Source: Lachnospiraceae bacterium (GTDB lineage Bacteria > Bacillota > Clostridia > Lachnospirales > Lachnospiraceae). From it: a stretch of DNA of 64,000 nucleotides. Made by a program: the position numbers and the translations under genes. The DNA lies in NCBI GenBank assembly GCA_029008875.1, contig JAQXJP010000006.1, positions 1 to 64,000 of the forward strand, written 5' to 3'. The notes beneath the pieces were generated by a model. The model had not been told where the DNA came from. It did no database searches and was given only the letters and a program-made list of their open reading frames with translations. Below are positions 24,507 to 34,557 of this stretch, piece by piece; position 1 is the stretch's first letter, and the number at the start of each line of letters is the position of its first letter.

Positions 24507-25496
24507 ATGAGCACTTCGAAACGCATTATAGGAACATTGGCAATCCCTGTGATTGCAATTGTAATCATGGAAATACTATGTCTTGGTCATGGTCAGCATA
24601 TAATTGCAAATAGTAAAAGCTTTGACAATTTTGTGGTCTACACAGCCATAGTGATGATTACAACGATTGCATTATCCATCAATCTAAACAGCGGCAGATT
24701 CGATTTTTCGCTGGGCTCCATGGCAGCTTTATCTGCTGTTATCGGAGCGAAAATAACCTATGCTCTCTTACAGGGAGGAACAGGAAGTGCACCGCTTATG
24801 CTTTTACTCACGGTATTAGCAGGGATTATCCTTGGTTTAATTTCAGGAGGATTGTATGTTATTCTTCGAATCCCTCCTATCATTACATCCCTGGGTGTCG
24901 CCCTGATTTATGAGGGGATTTTGTACACCATAACGAGTGGAAAATATGTGATGGCTGAAGTGCAAAACGCATCGCTTTCCAAATTCGTTGGAACATGGGT
25001 ATATGCAGCAATTGTCATTGTAGTGGTACTGGCATTTGTAATCATTGTGTTTGATCATACGAGATTTGGGTTTGAATACAATGCACTTCGCAACGGGCAA
25101 AAGGTTGCCGTGAATACCGGAATTGAGGAAGTTGGGAATGCGGTAATTTGCTATGCCATATGTGGGGGACTGATGGGACTTGTTGGATTTTTTAATGCAG
25201 CAAGGAATACCAATATTAATGGCGGCCTGCTTAATTTTGGTAGCATCGCAATTATGTTTACTGCGTTCTTGCCTATGTTTATCGGATCCTACATTGGAAG
25301 ATTTTGTAATGAAAAGATTGGCTTTTTATTGGCAGCAATCACAATGAGCGCATTGAACTCCACCTTTGCAGTGTTCTCCAATGAGGTGACAGCTTCGGTG
25401 CAGTCCATTATTAACGCGGTGCTTTTAGTAGCATTCTTAATCTATCTAAATAACGAAAAATTACTTGTGAAAATTCTTTCTCCAAAGAATAAGTAA
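24507..25496 (+). CDS. Sugar ABC transporter permease (RbsC type), second of two
   Basis: The 329-residue integral membrane protein pairs with the permease at 22232. LNSGRFDFSLGSMAALSAVIG near residue 65 is the equivalent hallmark region, and the ATPase-contact loop is around FIGSYIGRFCNEKIG. The ATG at 24507 was chosen over one four codons upstream because the GGAGG at 24497-24501 would overlap the earlier start. The gene is followed directly by a strong terminator, so it closes the transporter part of the operon. Confidence 0.88.
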   Translation: MSTSKRIIGTLAIPVIAIVIMEILCLGHGQHIIANSKSFDNFVVYTAIVMITTIALSINLNSGRFDFSLGSMAALSAVIGAKITYALLQGGTGSAPLMLLLTVLAGIILGLISGGLYVILRIPPIITSLGVALIYEGILYTITSGKYVMAEVQNASLSKFVGTWVYAAIVIVVVLAFVIIVFDHTRFGFEYNALRNGQKVAVNTGIEEVGNAVICYAICGGLMGLVGFFNAARNTNINGGLLNFGSIAIMFTAFLPMFIGSYIGRFCNEKIGFLLAAITMSALNSTFAVFSNEVTASVQSIINAVLLVAFLIYLNNEKLLVKILSPKNK

Positions 25497-25498
25497 AC

Positions 25499-25534
25499 AA
25501 AAGCCCCTTTGGAGAATTTCCAAAGGGGCTTTTT
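25499..25534 (+). terminator. Strong intra-operon terminator after the transporter genes
   Basis: AAAAGCCCCTTTGGA pairs perfectly with TCCAAAGGGGCTTTT around a GAATT-type loop, followed by T. No clear promoter lies between it and the next ATG at 25560. The catabolic genes therefore probably depend on read-through, giving more transporter than enzyme mRNA. Confidence 0.9.
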
Positions 25535-25559
25535 CTAATCAAAGCTGTGGAGTATAGAC

Positions 25560-27083
25560 ATGAAAAACAACGAACTGCTAAAAAAGGCATTAAAGAATTT
25601 GCCAAGACTAAATGAAATTGAAGTAGAGGTAACACAAACGGTTTCTTTTTCTTTGGACAGGGAACGGAACACGCTAAAGAAAGTGGAACCTAGTTATAAA
25701 GAGAAATTATTAAATAAGGGCGATGAGGTTATTCTTGATTTTGGAAACCATCAAGTGGGCTATCTTGAGTTGAATCTGGACTATAGAGGAAGCCATCCGG
25801 ATGCCCCTGTTTGGTTACGAATTCAATTTGCAGAACAACCAATTGAGCTTTTTGAAAACGCAAAAGAGTATCAGGGCTGGATATCGTCTTCATGGATTGA
25901 AGAGGAACAAATTCATATAGATTTAGTACCTTCTGTTCTGAAACTTGAACGAAGATATGCATTCAGATATGTAAAAATTCAGGTCATTGATATTAGCAGC
26001 AAGTTTTCACTTTTAATAAAGGATGCTACTTGTACTGCGGTTTCATCAGCAGATGACACCTGCCTAAAGGCATATAAAACCACCAATGATTTACATAGGA
26101 AGATGGATCAGGTCGCATGTAGAACCCTCCACAACTGTATGCAGACAGTGTTCGAAGACGGACCAAAACGAGATCGGAGACTATGGCTTGGAGATCTTAG
26201 AATACAGGCATTGACCAATTATGAAACTTATGAAAACAGCGAGATGGTAAAATCGTGTCTTTATCTTTTTGCAGCTCTTCCGTTTGGAAATGGGCAAATG
26301 GGTGCCTGCCTGTTTTTGGAACCGGAACCGGAAGTAGATGATACCGTCATGTTTGACTATTCGTTATTCTTTGTTGCAGCGCTTCGGGATTACTACAAGA
26401 AAACAAAAGATATGGAAACACTTGTAGATTTATGGCCTACTGCGTTAAGCCAGATTTATATTGCAGAAGAAAAAATCGGTGATCAAGGGGTTGTACTCGA
26501 TTCTGACGCTATGGGCTGGTGCTTTGTGGACTGGAATCTTGTATTAAATAAACAGGCATCTGCACAAGGAATCTTTCTATATGCATTGAATGCTGCAATT
26601 GAACTTGCAGACGAATTGAATGAAATAGAAGAGCAGAAGAATCTGAAAAAAATCTATAACAACGCAAAGAGTGATGCGTTAAAAGCATTTTGGGATGATT
26701 CGCAAGAGTGCTTTGTAAGCGGAAATCAACAACAGATTTCAATGGCTTCTCAAGTATGGATGATTCTCGGCGGAGCAATTGAAGGGGAGGAAGCCAGACA
26801 CTTGTTGGAACGGATGGAGAACCGAAAAGACAAAATCGATATGGTAACTCCATATATGTACCATAATTACGTTGAGGCATTAATTTCTCTGGGTGAGAAA
26901 GAAAAAGCATTAACAAAAATCGAGGAGTATTGGGGAGGAATGGTTTCTCGCGGTGCGGATACCTTTTGGGAACTGTTCAATCCGGACAATCCGAATGAGT
27001 CGCCGTATGGGGGAACTATTGTGAATAGTTACTGCCATGCATGGAGCTGCGGACCGGCATATTTTCTACGCAAATATTATTAA
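25560..27083 (+). CDS. Alpha-L-rhamnosidase-like six-hairpin glycosidase (GH78-related)
   Basis: The 507-residue protein has an N-terminal beta domain (about 1-165) and an (alpha/alpha)6 barrel (about 175-500). The signature EDGPKRDRRLWLGDLR (about 198-213) corresponds to the GH78 acid-containing motif, and TFWELFNPD (about 470) to the base motif. The general-acid Glu of described GH78 enzymes appears here as Asp or Arg, depending on alignment. It is much shorter than the usual 900 residues, and there is no signal peptide, so it acts on imported oligosaccharides or glycosides. The rhamnose operon context fits release of L-rhamnose. GTGGAG precedes the ATG. Confidence 0.78.
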   Translation: MKNNELLKKALKNLPRLNEIEVEVTQTVSFSLDRERNTLKKVEPSYKEKLLNKGDEVILDFGNHQVGYLELNLDYRGSHPDAPVWLRIQFAEQPIELFENAKEYQGWISSSWIEEEQIHIDLVPSVLKLERRYAFRYVKIQVIDISSKFSLLIKDATCTAVSSADDTCLKAYKTTNDLHRKMDQVACRTLHNCMQTVFEDGPKRDRRLWLGDLRIQALTNYETYENSEMVKSCLYLFAALPFGNGQMGACLFLEPEPEVDDTVMFDYSLFFVAALRDYYKKTKDMETLVDLWPTALSQIYIAEEKIGDQGVVLDSDAMGWCFVDWNLVLNKQASAQGIFLYALNAAIELADELNEIEEQKNLKKIYNNAKSDALKAFWDDSQECFVSGNQQQISMASQVWMILGGAIEGEEARHLLERMENRKDKIDMVTPYMYHNYVEALISLGEKEKALTKIEEYWGGMVSRGADTFWELFNPDNPNESPYGGTIVNSYCHAWSCGPAYFLRKYY

Positions 27084-27116
27084 TAATCGCAGAAATATAA
27101 AATTGGGGTGCGTTTA

Positions 27117-28958
27117 ATGAGAAAAAAAATAGCTGTGTTTATCTGCGCAATTAGTTTTAGCAATCAGAAGCGCATTTTAGAGGGAATATTACAGGAAGCC
27201 CAAAAACGTGATGTGGATGTTTTTATCTTTACCTGCCACGTGAATCACTCTGCCAGCTATATGAAAATCAAAGGAGCATATTCCGTAATGCTTTTGCCCA
27301 ATTTCTCTGAATTTGACGGCATTATTATAATGAAAAATTCGATTCAGCAGATGGACATTGTGGAAGAACTGGAGAGTAAAATACGCGCAAGTAATATTCC
27401 TGCAGTGAGCATTGATGAAGAAATAAATGGAATGCATTATGTTGGAATATCCAATTATGATGCACAAAAACAGATGGTTGAGCATCTGATTTTCAAACAT
27501 CAATGCAAACGGATATGTTATGTAACCGGTCTGGTTGATAACAGAGAGGGGAAAGAACGATTTCAGGCATTTATAGATGCTTGCCGGGAGAATGGGATTG
27601 CGTGCTCAAAGGAGAATATTTTTTACGGAGATTATGTGTTTTCCTGCGGGGAAGCGGCTGTGGCGAAATTCTTTTCCGGGGAACAGAAACCGGATGCTAT
27701 TGTGTGTGCAAATGACGGCATGGCAATGGGAGCGATTGGAGCGCTGACCAAAATGGGGTACAAGGTGCCTCAAGATGTATTGGTTACGGGATTTGATAAT
27801 GATACGTTCTCAAAATACTGTATTCCAATGCTTTCTACGGTAGATCAGAGACAGGAGGAATTAGGTCAATCAGCAATAGAGATTTTGTTGACAAATTCTT
27901 TAAAGACTCAGGTAAAAAAGTGCGTGGAGCCACAGGTTATAATCGGAGAAAGCTGTGGCTGCCTAAAAAAGGCGAAATTTTCTGTTGATGAGGTGAGAAA
28001 CACGTACAGTCGGGAAATTGGAACTATCAGTCAGGCAGTTGATTGCATGAAAAATATGTCCATTGAACTGGCGGGCCTGGAGAGCATGGAAGAATTATAT
28101 GAGCGGTTGCAAAAATATATTATTGCTTCCGATATGAAAGCGTTTTTCTTATGTATAGAAAAAGAAGATGATTTGCTGGAAATACCGTTGGCATATATAA
28201 ACAATGAATTTAAAAAAATAGCTCCTTATAAAAAGGGAAGCGTATTGCCGAATTCTGTACGCAATACATCGAAACCGGCATTTTACATTGTTACTTCTCT
28301 TTTCTGTAATGATATAAATTTTGGATACATTGTGCAAAGGGACAGTAGGTTTGCGCTGGAATCGGAGCTGGCATATTCCTGGGTTGTGAATGTCGGGATT
28401 GCAATTGAAAATATTCGAAAAATAGGATTAATGCAGGAAATGGTTAATCGGTTGAATTCGATGTGGATGTACGATACCTTGACCAATTTATACAATCGAG
28501 GCGGATTTTACTATTTCGCCCAAAAAATGTTGACTCGAATGCAGGAGGTTCATGGAAAATGCTTCTTAATTTTTTTTGATTTGGATGGCTTAAAGGCTGT
28601 TAATGACACGAAGGGCCATGAAATGGGAGACCAGTATATTGTGGCTATGGCCAAAGTGATACAGGAAGTATTAGAGAAAACAAAACAGACCACCTCAATA
28701 GGAATGCGCTACGGAGGTGATGAATTTGTAGTATTTGGGGAGTGTATTACCGAACAGGAACCGATTGTTTTTATTGAATCGGTTCATGAGGAAATATGTG
28801 AAGTAAATAAGAACAGGAATGATTTTAATCTATCGTGCAGTATGGGGTATTCTTTGCATAATGCTGTTGAAATTGAAGACTTAAATGGTCTGATTGAGGA
28901 AGCGGACAAGAAAATGTACGAGGAAAAAAAGGCAAAAAGGGGGAGAAATACAAGATGA
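27117..28958 (+). CDS. LacI-like ligand receptor fused to a GGDEF diguanylate cyclase
   Basis: The 613-residue protein has the same build as the one at 15554. A LacI/GalR-type receptor without a DNA-binding headpiece (about 3-275: KKIAVFICAI, VCANDGMAMGAIGAL, VTGFDNDTF) ends in ESCGC (about 278). A middle region of about 170 residues and a GGDEF domain (about 447-610) with DTLTNLYNRGGF, DLDGLKAVND and an intact GGDEF near 533 follow. No RxxD inhibitory site precedes the signature. It is predicted to make c-di-GMP in response to a cytoplasmic ligand, probably rhamnose or a derivative. GGGGTG precedes the ATG at 27117. Its last bases overlap the GH3 start as ATGA. Confidence 0.85.
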   Translation: MRKKIAVFICAISFSNQKRILEGILQEAQKRDVDVFIFTCHVNHSASYMKIKGAYSVMLLPNFSEFDGIIIMKNSIQQMDIVEELESKIRASNIPAVSIDEEINGMHYVGISNYDAQKQMVEHLIFKHQCKRICYVTGLVDNREGKERFQAFIDACRENGIACSKENIFYGDYVFSCGEAAVAKFFSGEQKPDAIVCANDGMAMGAIGALTKMGYKVPQDVLVTGFDNDTFSKYCIPMLSTVDQRQEELGQSAIEILLTNSLKTQVKKCVEPQVIIGESCGCLKKAKFSVDEVRNTYSREIGTISQAVDCMKNMSIELAGLESMEELYERLQKYIIASDMKAFFLCIEKEDDLLEIPLAYINNEFKKIAPYKKGSVLPNSVRNTSKPAFYIVTSLFCNDINFGYIVQRDSRFALESELAYSWVVNVGIAIENIRKIGLMQEMVNRLNSMWMYDTLTNLYNRGGFYYFAQKMLTRMQEVHGKCFLIFFDLDGLKAVNDTKGHEMGDQYIVAMAKVIQEVLEKTKQTTSIGMRYGGDEFVVFGECITEQEPIVFIESVHEEICEVNKNRNDFNLSCSMGYSLHNAVEIEDLNGLIEEADKKMYEEKKAKRGRNTR

Positions 28959-30709
28959 ATTTAAAAGGAAATCCGTTTTATCTATCAGACTGTGATATTG
29001 CTTGGATTGAAAATACGTTGGCTGGTATGTCAGAGGAAGAAAAGGTTGGGCAGTTGTTCGTACCACTGGGGCTATCGGATGATGAACACCTATTACACCA
29101 TCTGATAGATGAATGCCATATTGGAGGAATCATGTATCGTACAGGCCCCATGGAGAATGCTCGGCGAACCCATGAAACCATTCAGCAAATGGCAAAAATA
29201 CCGCTTTTAATTGCAGCAAATACAGAGGCCGGTGGAGATGGAATCTGTCTGGAAGGAACAACCTTTGGAAAGCCAATGAATGTAGCGGCAACAAGTGATG
29301 CAAACAATGCTTATAGGATGGGATATGTAGCCTGTAAAGAAGGGGCTGCTGTGGGAATGAATTGGTCCCTTGCACCAATTATTGATATTGACTATGAATT
29401 CCACAATCCAATTACAAATGTCCGCACATTTGGTTCTAATCCCGAAACCGTTCGAGCAATGGGAAGCGCATATTTAAAAGGCGCAAAAGAGAATCAGGTT
29501 GCCGTTGCGATTAAGCATTTCCCGGGCGATGGCTGCGATGAGCGCGACCAGCATATAGTGACCTCTGTAAACCCCATGAGTGTAGAAGAATGGGAGAAGA
29601 CATACGGATATGTATACAGAAGCTTGATTGCAGAAGGTGCACAGACGGTTATGGTTGGTCATATTGCATTACCTGCTTATGTCGAGGAACTAAAGCCAAA
29701 TGCTGAAGAAACGGAAAAATATTGTCCGGCATCTATTTCGAAGGAATTGCTGACAGGTCTACTGCGAGAAAAAATAGGCTTCAATGGTGTTATTTCAACG
29801 GATTCCACATGCATGGTCGGTTATACGACTGCCATGAAACGAAAGGATGCAGTTGTTAGTTCCATAGCGAACGGCTGTGACATTATTTTGTTTAATCGCG
29901 ATTTGGACGAAGACATTTCTTTTGTAAAAGAAGGAATTGCGGATGGAAGAATTACGAAAGAGAGATTGGATGAAGCGGTTACACGTATTTTGGCATTGAA
30001 GGCTTCGCTAGGACTTCCTGCAAAAAAGATAGAAAACAGACTGGTTCCGGATGCATCCGCTTTGAAGACGATTGGATGTAAGGAGCATAACGCTTGGGCA
30101 AAGGAAGTGTCGGAGCAATCGGTGACATTGGTAAAGGATACGCAGAAGCTGCTCCCTATTTCGGTGGAAAAGTATCCGAGGGTATATTTGAATGTAATTC
30201 AAAGAAAACTTACAAGTGCAGAGGATCCAGTCGTATTGGCATGGAAAGAACTTTTTGAACAAGAGGGCTTCCAGGTGACCGTGCGAGACCGTTCCACAAC
30301 GATAGAAATAGAGAACTTTTTGGGACACAATATGACTCCAAAGAAAAAGGAACTTATGGATGAACTTTACCGGAGCGTCGGCGAATTTACTAAAACAAGA
30401 GACTTATATGTATACATCCTGAACATTGAGAATGGTTCAAACAATACCACAGCTAGGCTGGATTGGAATGTTGTTTTTGGATTGGGCGATGATGCACCTT
30501 GGTTTTCCCAGGAAATCCCGGTACTTTTTATCAGCACCGCAAATCCTTATCACTTATTTGATGCCCCGATGGCAAAAACTTTGATTAATTCATATAACAG
30601 TAATCCGACGCAAAATAAGGCTGTTATGGACAAAATTATGGGAAGAAGCCCATTTATGGGAACAAGTCCGGTTGACCCGTTTTGCGGGAAAGATTACTTA
30701 AAAATGTAG
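28955..30709 (+). CDS. Glycoside hydrolase family 3 protein, N-acetylglucosaminidase-like
   Basis: The 584-residue cytoplasmic enzyme has a GH3 N-domain (about 20-345) with MSEEEKVGQLF, HIGGIMYR and IKHFPGDGCDERDQH. The last segment corresponds to the KHFPGHGxxxxDSH loop of NagZ-type enzymes, whose His is the acid/base. GVISTDSTCM carries the nucleophile Asp. A GH3 C-domain follows. The motif is modified (Asp after KHFPG instead of His), so the specificity may differ from NagZ. It is translationally coupled to the GGDEF gene. In this operon it could cleave a glycoside attached to rhamnose. Confidence 0.8.
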   Translation: MNLKGNPFYLSDCDIAWIENTLAGMSEEEKVGQLFVPLGLSDDEHLLHHLIDECHIGGIMYRTGPMENARRTHETIQQMAKIPLLIAANTEAGGDGICLEGTTFGKPMNVAATSDANNAYRMGYVACKEGAAVGMNWSLAPIIDIDYEFHNPITNVRTFGSNPETVRAMGSAYLKGAKENQVAVAIKHFPGDGCDERDQHIVTSVNPMSVEEWEKTYGYVYRSLIAEGAQTVMVGHIALPAYVEELKPNAEETEKYCPASISKELLTGLLREKIGFNGVISTDSTCMVGYTTAMKRKDAVVSSIANGCDIILFNRDLDEDISFVKEGIADGRITKERLDEAVTRILALKASLGLPAKKIENRLVPDASALKTIGCKEHNAWAKEVSEQSVTLVKDTQKLLPISVEKYPRVYLNVIQRKLTSAEDPVVLAWKELFEQEGFQVTVRDRSTTIEIENFLGHNMTPKKKELMDELYRSVGEFTKTRDLYVYILNIENGSNNTTARLDWNVVFGLGDDAPWFSQEIPVLFISTANPYHLFDAPMAKTLINSYNSNPTQNKAVMDKIMGRSPFMGTSPVDPFCGKDYLKM

Positions 30710-30726
30710 TAGATAGGAGGGCGCAT

Positions 30727-31371
30727 ATGAAGGCACTTATTTTTGATCTGGATGGGGTAATTGTTTTTACAGACAAATTTCATTATCAGGCATGGAAGCA
30801 AATGGCTGACGAAATGGGAATCTACTTTGACGAGCAGATTAACAATCGGCTTAGAGGTGTAAGTCGTATGGATAGCCTGGAAATTATTCTCGAACGATAT
30901 GAGGGAGCCCCTTTATCGCAACAGCAGAAGGAAAATCTGGCAGAAAAGAAAAATGAAATTTATCGGAATCTGCTGCAAACGATGACACCAAGTGATGTTT
31001 CCGACGAAGTGAGAGAGACAATGAAGGAACTTCGGATGCGGGGATATAAGCTGGCGCTTGGTTCTTCCAGCAAAAATGCAAAATTTATTTTGGAAAAGGT
31101 GGCATTATCGGATGCATTCGATGCAATCTCGGACGGAACGAATATCACCAAATCAAAACCGGATCCGGAGGTATTCTTAAAGGCCGCTGAATATTTGAAT
31201 CTCCCGGCTGGCGAGTGTCTGGTCGTTGAAGATGCATATGCTGGAATTGATGCTGCGAAAGCAGGAATGATGCTTGCTGCCGGAATTGGAGAGGCAGAAA
31301 ATTATGATAAAACGGACTACCCGATACATTCTTTTGGGGACTTGTTGAAAATTGCCAAGCCATTGAGATAA
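30727..31371 (+). CDS. pgmB: Beta-phosphoglucomutase-like HAD phosphatase/mutase
   Basis: The 214-residue HAD protein has the nucleophile motif [19 protein letters not shown] (Asp8 and Asp10), a helical cap ([12 protein letters not shown]), the [10 protein letters not shown] motif [11 protein letters not shown] motif III and [12 protein letters not shown] motif IV. The Asp-Leu-Asp and the cap His/Arg pattern match beta-phosphoglucomutase, which converts beta-glucose-1-phosphate to glucose-6-phosphate. TAGGAGGG before the ATG at 30727 decides the start. In this operon it would handle the non-rhamnose sugar released from an imported oligosaccharide; that role is inferred. Confidence 0.85.
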   Translation: MKALIFDLDGVIVFTDKFHYQAWKQMADEMGIYFDEQINNRLRGVSRMDSLEIILERYEGAPLSQQQKENLAEKKNEIYRNLLQTMTPSDVSDEVRETMKELRMRGYKLALGSSSKNAKFILEKVALSDAFDAISDGTNITKSKPDPEVFLKAAEYLNLPAGECLVVEDAYAGIDAAKAGMMLAAGIGEAENYDKTDYPIHSFGDLLKIAKPLR

Positions 31372-31384
31372 GGAGGAAGAGCAA

Positions 31385-33136
31385 ATGAAAAAAATAGGTG
31401 CAAAAGTATTTGTCATGATTATGATACTATTCGCAATTGTTTTAGTGAATACGGGTGTTACATATTCTTCCTTACAGGTTATTCAGAGAGAGGGAGCGAG
31501 AGTAAGCAATATTTATTTACCGTTGGAGATTGCCACTTCCAATATGGAAAAATCGGTAGAACGTTCTCAAAAATACATTAATATCATCACTGCATATACA
31601 CCGGATACATTTACCGGTGACTATAAGGCCACCATAACCGGAATTGAAAACGGATTAAAGGCGGACAAGGAAAACGCTGCAGCTGAAAAGGAAAAAATTG
31701 TCGCGTTTGTGGAGCAAAGCAATGATACGCAATTGATGCAGGCTTGGGAGGCATACAGTGCGTATTTGGATGAAGTGTGGACGGCGATGGATAAGATTCA
31801 TGGGTTGGTTCGAGCCGGTGATTATGCCGGAGCCGCAATGGAACTTGGGATGAACTTTACTGCACTTGTCACCAGTGGGGAGGAGATCGAAAATGCATAT
31901 GTGGATGCACTTTTAAGTGCTTCTTCTGAAGCAAGTGATAAATACAATGCGGCAATTATGCGCACAATGGTATTGAATCTTGTGGGAATAGGCGTATTTA
32001 TCATCGTCATCGCGATTATCATTTTAATGGTAAATAGAAGAATAAGTAAACCTGCAAGTGTTGCCGGAAAGCAATTATCGGAAATTATAACCTCAATTGA
32101 AAATAATGATGGAGATTTGACGAAACGAATTGCCGTACAGTCAAAGGATGAAATCGGAACATTGGCAGGCGGCATCAATAGCTTTCTACATACCCTGCAG
32201 GAGCTCATGAGGGAGATAAAGGAGGAATCACATCGTTTGCAGGATTCGGTTACAATCATGAATACAGGTGTGAGTAGCTCTAATGACAATGCAAGCAGTG
32301 TCTCTGCTGTTATGGAACAGCTTTCAGCAAGCATGGAAGAAGTCGCTGCGGTTGTAGAACAACTAAACGGAAATACACAATCCGTACTTGAAAGTATCGC
32401 AACCGTACGGGAAAAGGCAGATGAGGGGGATACATTATCAGAAAACATTAAAGCCAGGGCAGTAGGCATCAAGGAATTAACGGAAGAAAAGAAAGCCGGA
32501 ATAGTTGATGTAATGAATGAGAAGCAAACTACATTAATGGATGCAATTGAAGAGAGTAAGAAGGTAGAACAGATTAATCATCTGACAGATGATATTTTGG
32601 AAATTGCCAGCCAGACAAATCTACTGGCACTGAATGCATCTATCGAAGCGGCGCGGGCAGGTGAGGCAGGAAAAGGCTTTGCCGTTGTGGCAGATGAAAT
32701 AAGACAATTAGCAGATAATAGCCGGCAGACGGCCAACGACATACAGAATATCAGTACAAGCGTTGTAGCTGCAGTTGAGCAGTTAATGGAGAATGCAAAT
32801 GGATTGATTTCCTTTTTACAGGGAACGGTAATCCAGGACTACCAAGGATTTGAAGACGCTGCAGATTTATATTATGAGGATGCAGAAAAGATGGAGACAA
32901 TTGTGAAGGAATTCCAGAACAATGTGCTATTTTTACAGGGAATCATGGCAGATATGGCAGAGGGAATTTCTAATATTTCGACAGCAATGTGCGAAAGTGC
33001 CACCGGCGTGACGGAAGCTGCAGAAAATGTGGGAGATCTTGTAAGCGCAATTTCCGAAATCCGGGATGAAGCGCAAAACAATATGAATATTTCAAAAAAA
33101 CTGCAGAGCGAAGTTGATAAGTTTAGGAAGATTTGA
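31385..33136 (+). CDS. Methyl-accepting chemotaxis protein in the rhamnose operon
   Basis: The 583-residue chemoreceptor has one N-terminal membrane helix (about 8-28), an extracellular helical sensor (about 30-195), a second membrane helix (about 198-220), a HAMP domain (about 220-275) and the cytoplasmic signalling hairpin with [20 protein letters not shown] (about 411). It signals through CheA/CheW to the flagellar motor. It lies 13 bases after pgmB and 12 before rhaB with AAGGAGGAAG, so it is co-transcribed with rhamnose catabolism. It probably senses rhamnose or the loaded binding protein. It shares its unusual long C-terminal part with the chemoreceptor at 43048. Confidence 0.92.
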   Translation: MKKIGAKVFVMIMILFAIVLVNTGVTYSSLQVIQREGARVSNIYLPLEIATSNMEKSVERSQKYINIITAYTPDTFTGDYKATITGIENGLKADKENAAAEKEKIVAFVEQSNDTQLMQAWEAYSAYLDEVWTAMDKIHGLVRAGDYAGAAMELGMNFTALVTSGEEIENAYVDALLSASSEASDKYNAAIMRTMVLNLVGIGVFIIVIAIIILMVNRRISKPASVAGKQLSEIITSIENNDGDLTKRIAVQSKDEIGTLAGGINSFLHTLQELMREIKEESHRLQDSVTIMNTGVSSSNDNASSVSAVMEQLSASMEEVAAVVEQLNGNTQSVLESIATVREKADEGDTLSENIKARAVGIKELTEEKKAGIVDVMNEKQTTLMDAIEESKKVEQINHLTDDILEIASQTNLLALNASIEAARAGEAGKGFAVVADEIRQLADNSRQTANDIQNISTSVVAAVEQLMENANGLISFLQGTVIQDYQGFEDAADLYYEDAEKMETIVKEFQNNVLFLQGIMADMAEGISNISTAMCESATGVTEAAENVGDLVSAISEIRDEAQNNMNISKKLQSEVDKFRKI

Positions 33137-33148
33137 AAGGGCAAAATT

Positions 33149-34546
33149 ATGCAGGAATATTTTCTGGCAATTGATATTGGAGCATCCAGTGGGCGACATA
33201 TTTTAGGCTGTTTGAAAAACGGTAGGATAGAATTGGAAGAGGTTCATAGATTTCCAAATCGGATGGAAGAAAAAGACGGACATCTTGTTTGGAACGTGGA
33301 TGCTCTTTTTGCAGAAATCATTCTTGGAATGAAAAAATGCAAGGAGATTGGAAAAGTACCATGTAGTGTGGGAATTGATACATGGGGCGTGGATTTTGTA
33401 CTTTTGGATAAAGAGGATAAGCGCATAGGGGATGCAATTGCATATCGGGATTCGCGAACCGTGGGCATGGATAAGCTGGTTTATCAAGCTATATCAGAAG
33501 ATACTTTGTATATCAGAACCGGAATCCAGAAGCAAATTTTTAATACGATTTATCAATTGATGGCGGTGAAGGAACAAAATCCCAATCAATTGCAGGAAGC
33601 AAAAACTATGCTTATGATTCCAGACTACTTCCATTTCCGTTTGACCGGAAAGAAAGTACAGGAATATACCAATGCAACCACAACACAACTTGTAAACCCG
33701 GAGAGAAAGAACTGGGATTATGAATTAATTGAAAGATTAGGATATCCAAGTGAAATTTTCGGGGAAATTACAAAGCCGGGAACGTATATCGGAAATCTGG
33801 CAAAAGATATTCAAATGAAAGTGGGATATGATTGCAGAGTGGTATTGCCGGCAACCCATGACACGGCATCGGCAGTTATGGCAGTCCCAAGCAATAAAAA
33901 AAATACCTTATATATAAGCTCCGGCACCTGGTCATTAATCGGAACAGAAAGGATGGAGGCAGATTGCAGAAGAGGCAGTATGCGTCATAACTTTACCAAT
34001 GAAGGGGGATACGATTATCGCTTCCGTTATTTGAAAAACATTATGGGGCTTTGGATGATTCAATCCGTGAAAAAGGAACTTGCGCCGGAAATGAACTTTG
34101 GAGAAATTTGCAAGCTCGCAGCTTCCTGTAAGATGTCGTCTTTGGTGGACGTAAACGATCAACGCTTTTTGGCACCTGCAAGTATGGTAAAAGAGATTCA
34201 ACTTGCTTGCAAAGAAACTGGCGAGGAAGTCCCACAAACTATAGAAGAAATTGCTGCTGTGGTCTATAACAGTTTGGCGGTTTGCTATTCGCAGGCGGTG
34301 AAAGAAATAGAGACACTGACCGGCAATATATACAATAGCATTCATATTGTTGGAGGCGGAGCAAACGCGAAGTATCTTAATGAGCAAACAGCAAAAAAAG
34401 CAGAGCGAACAGTATATGCAGGGCCAACAGAAGCAACGGCAATCGGAAATTTGCTGGCGCAAATGATTGCTGCCGGAAAAATAAAAAATTTACAGGATGC
34501 CAGAGATTGTGTATTCGATTCATTTGAAATTCAAGTTTATAAATAA
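33149..34546 (+). CDS. rhaB: Rhamnulokinase
   Basis: It phosphorylates L-rhamnulose to L-rhamnulose-1-phosphate with ATP. The 465-residue FGGY-family kinase opens with FLAIDIGASSGRHILG, the phosphate loop. It has SVGIDTWGVDFVLLD, the catalytic region PATHDTASAV and the ATP-binding YISSGTWSLIGTE. The combination of DIGASSGR, DTWGVDF and HDTASAV distinguishes RhaB from xylulokinase and fuculokinase. It is followed by rhaA after 11 bases, with AAGGAGGAG. Confidence 0.96.
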   Translation: MQEYFLAIDIGASSGRHILGCLKNGRIELEEVHRFPNRMEEKDGHLVWNVDALFAEIILGMKKCKEIGKVPCSVGIDTWGVDFVLLDKEDKRIGDAIAYRDSRTVGMDKLVYQAISEDTLYIRTGIQKQIFNTIYQLMAVKEQNPNQLQEAKTMLMIPDYFHFRLTGKKVQEYTNATTTQLVNPERKNWDYELIERLGYPSEIFGEITKPGTYIGNLAKDIQMKVGYDCRVVLPATHDTASAVMAVPSNKKNTLYISSGTWSLIGTERMEADCRRGSMRHNFTNEGGYDYRFRYLKNIMGLWMIQSVKKELAPEMNFGEICKLAASCKMSSLVDVNDQRFLAPASMVKEIQLACKETGEEVPQTIEEIAAVVYNSLAVCYSQAVKEIETLTGNIYNSIHIVGGGANAKYLNEQTAKKAERTVYAGPTEATAIGNLLAQMIAAGKIKNLQDARDCVFDSFEIQVYK

Positions 34547-34557
34547 GGAGGAGAACA

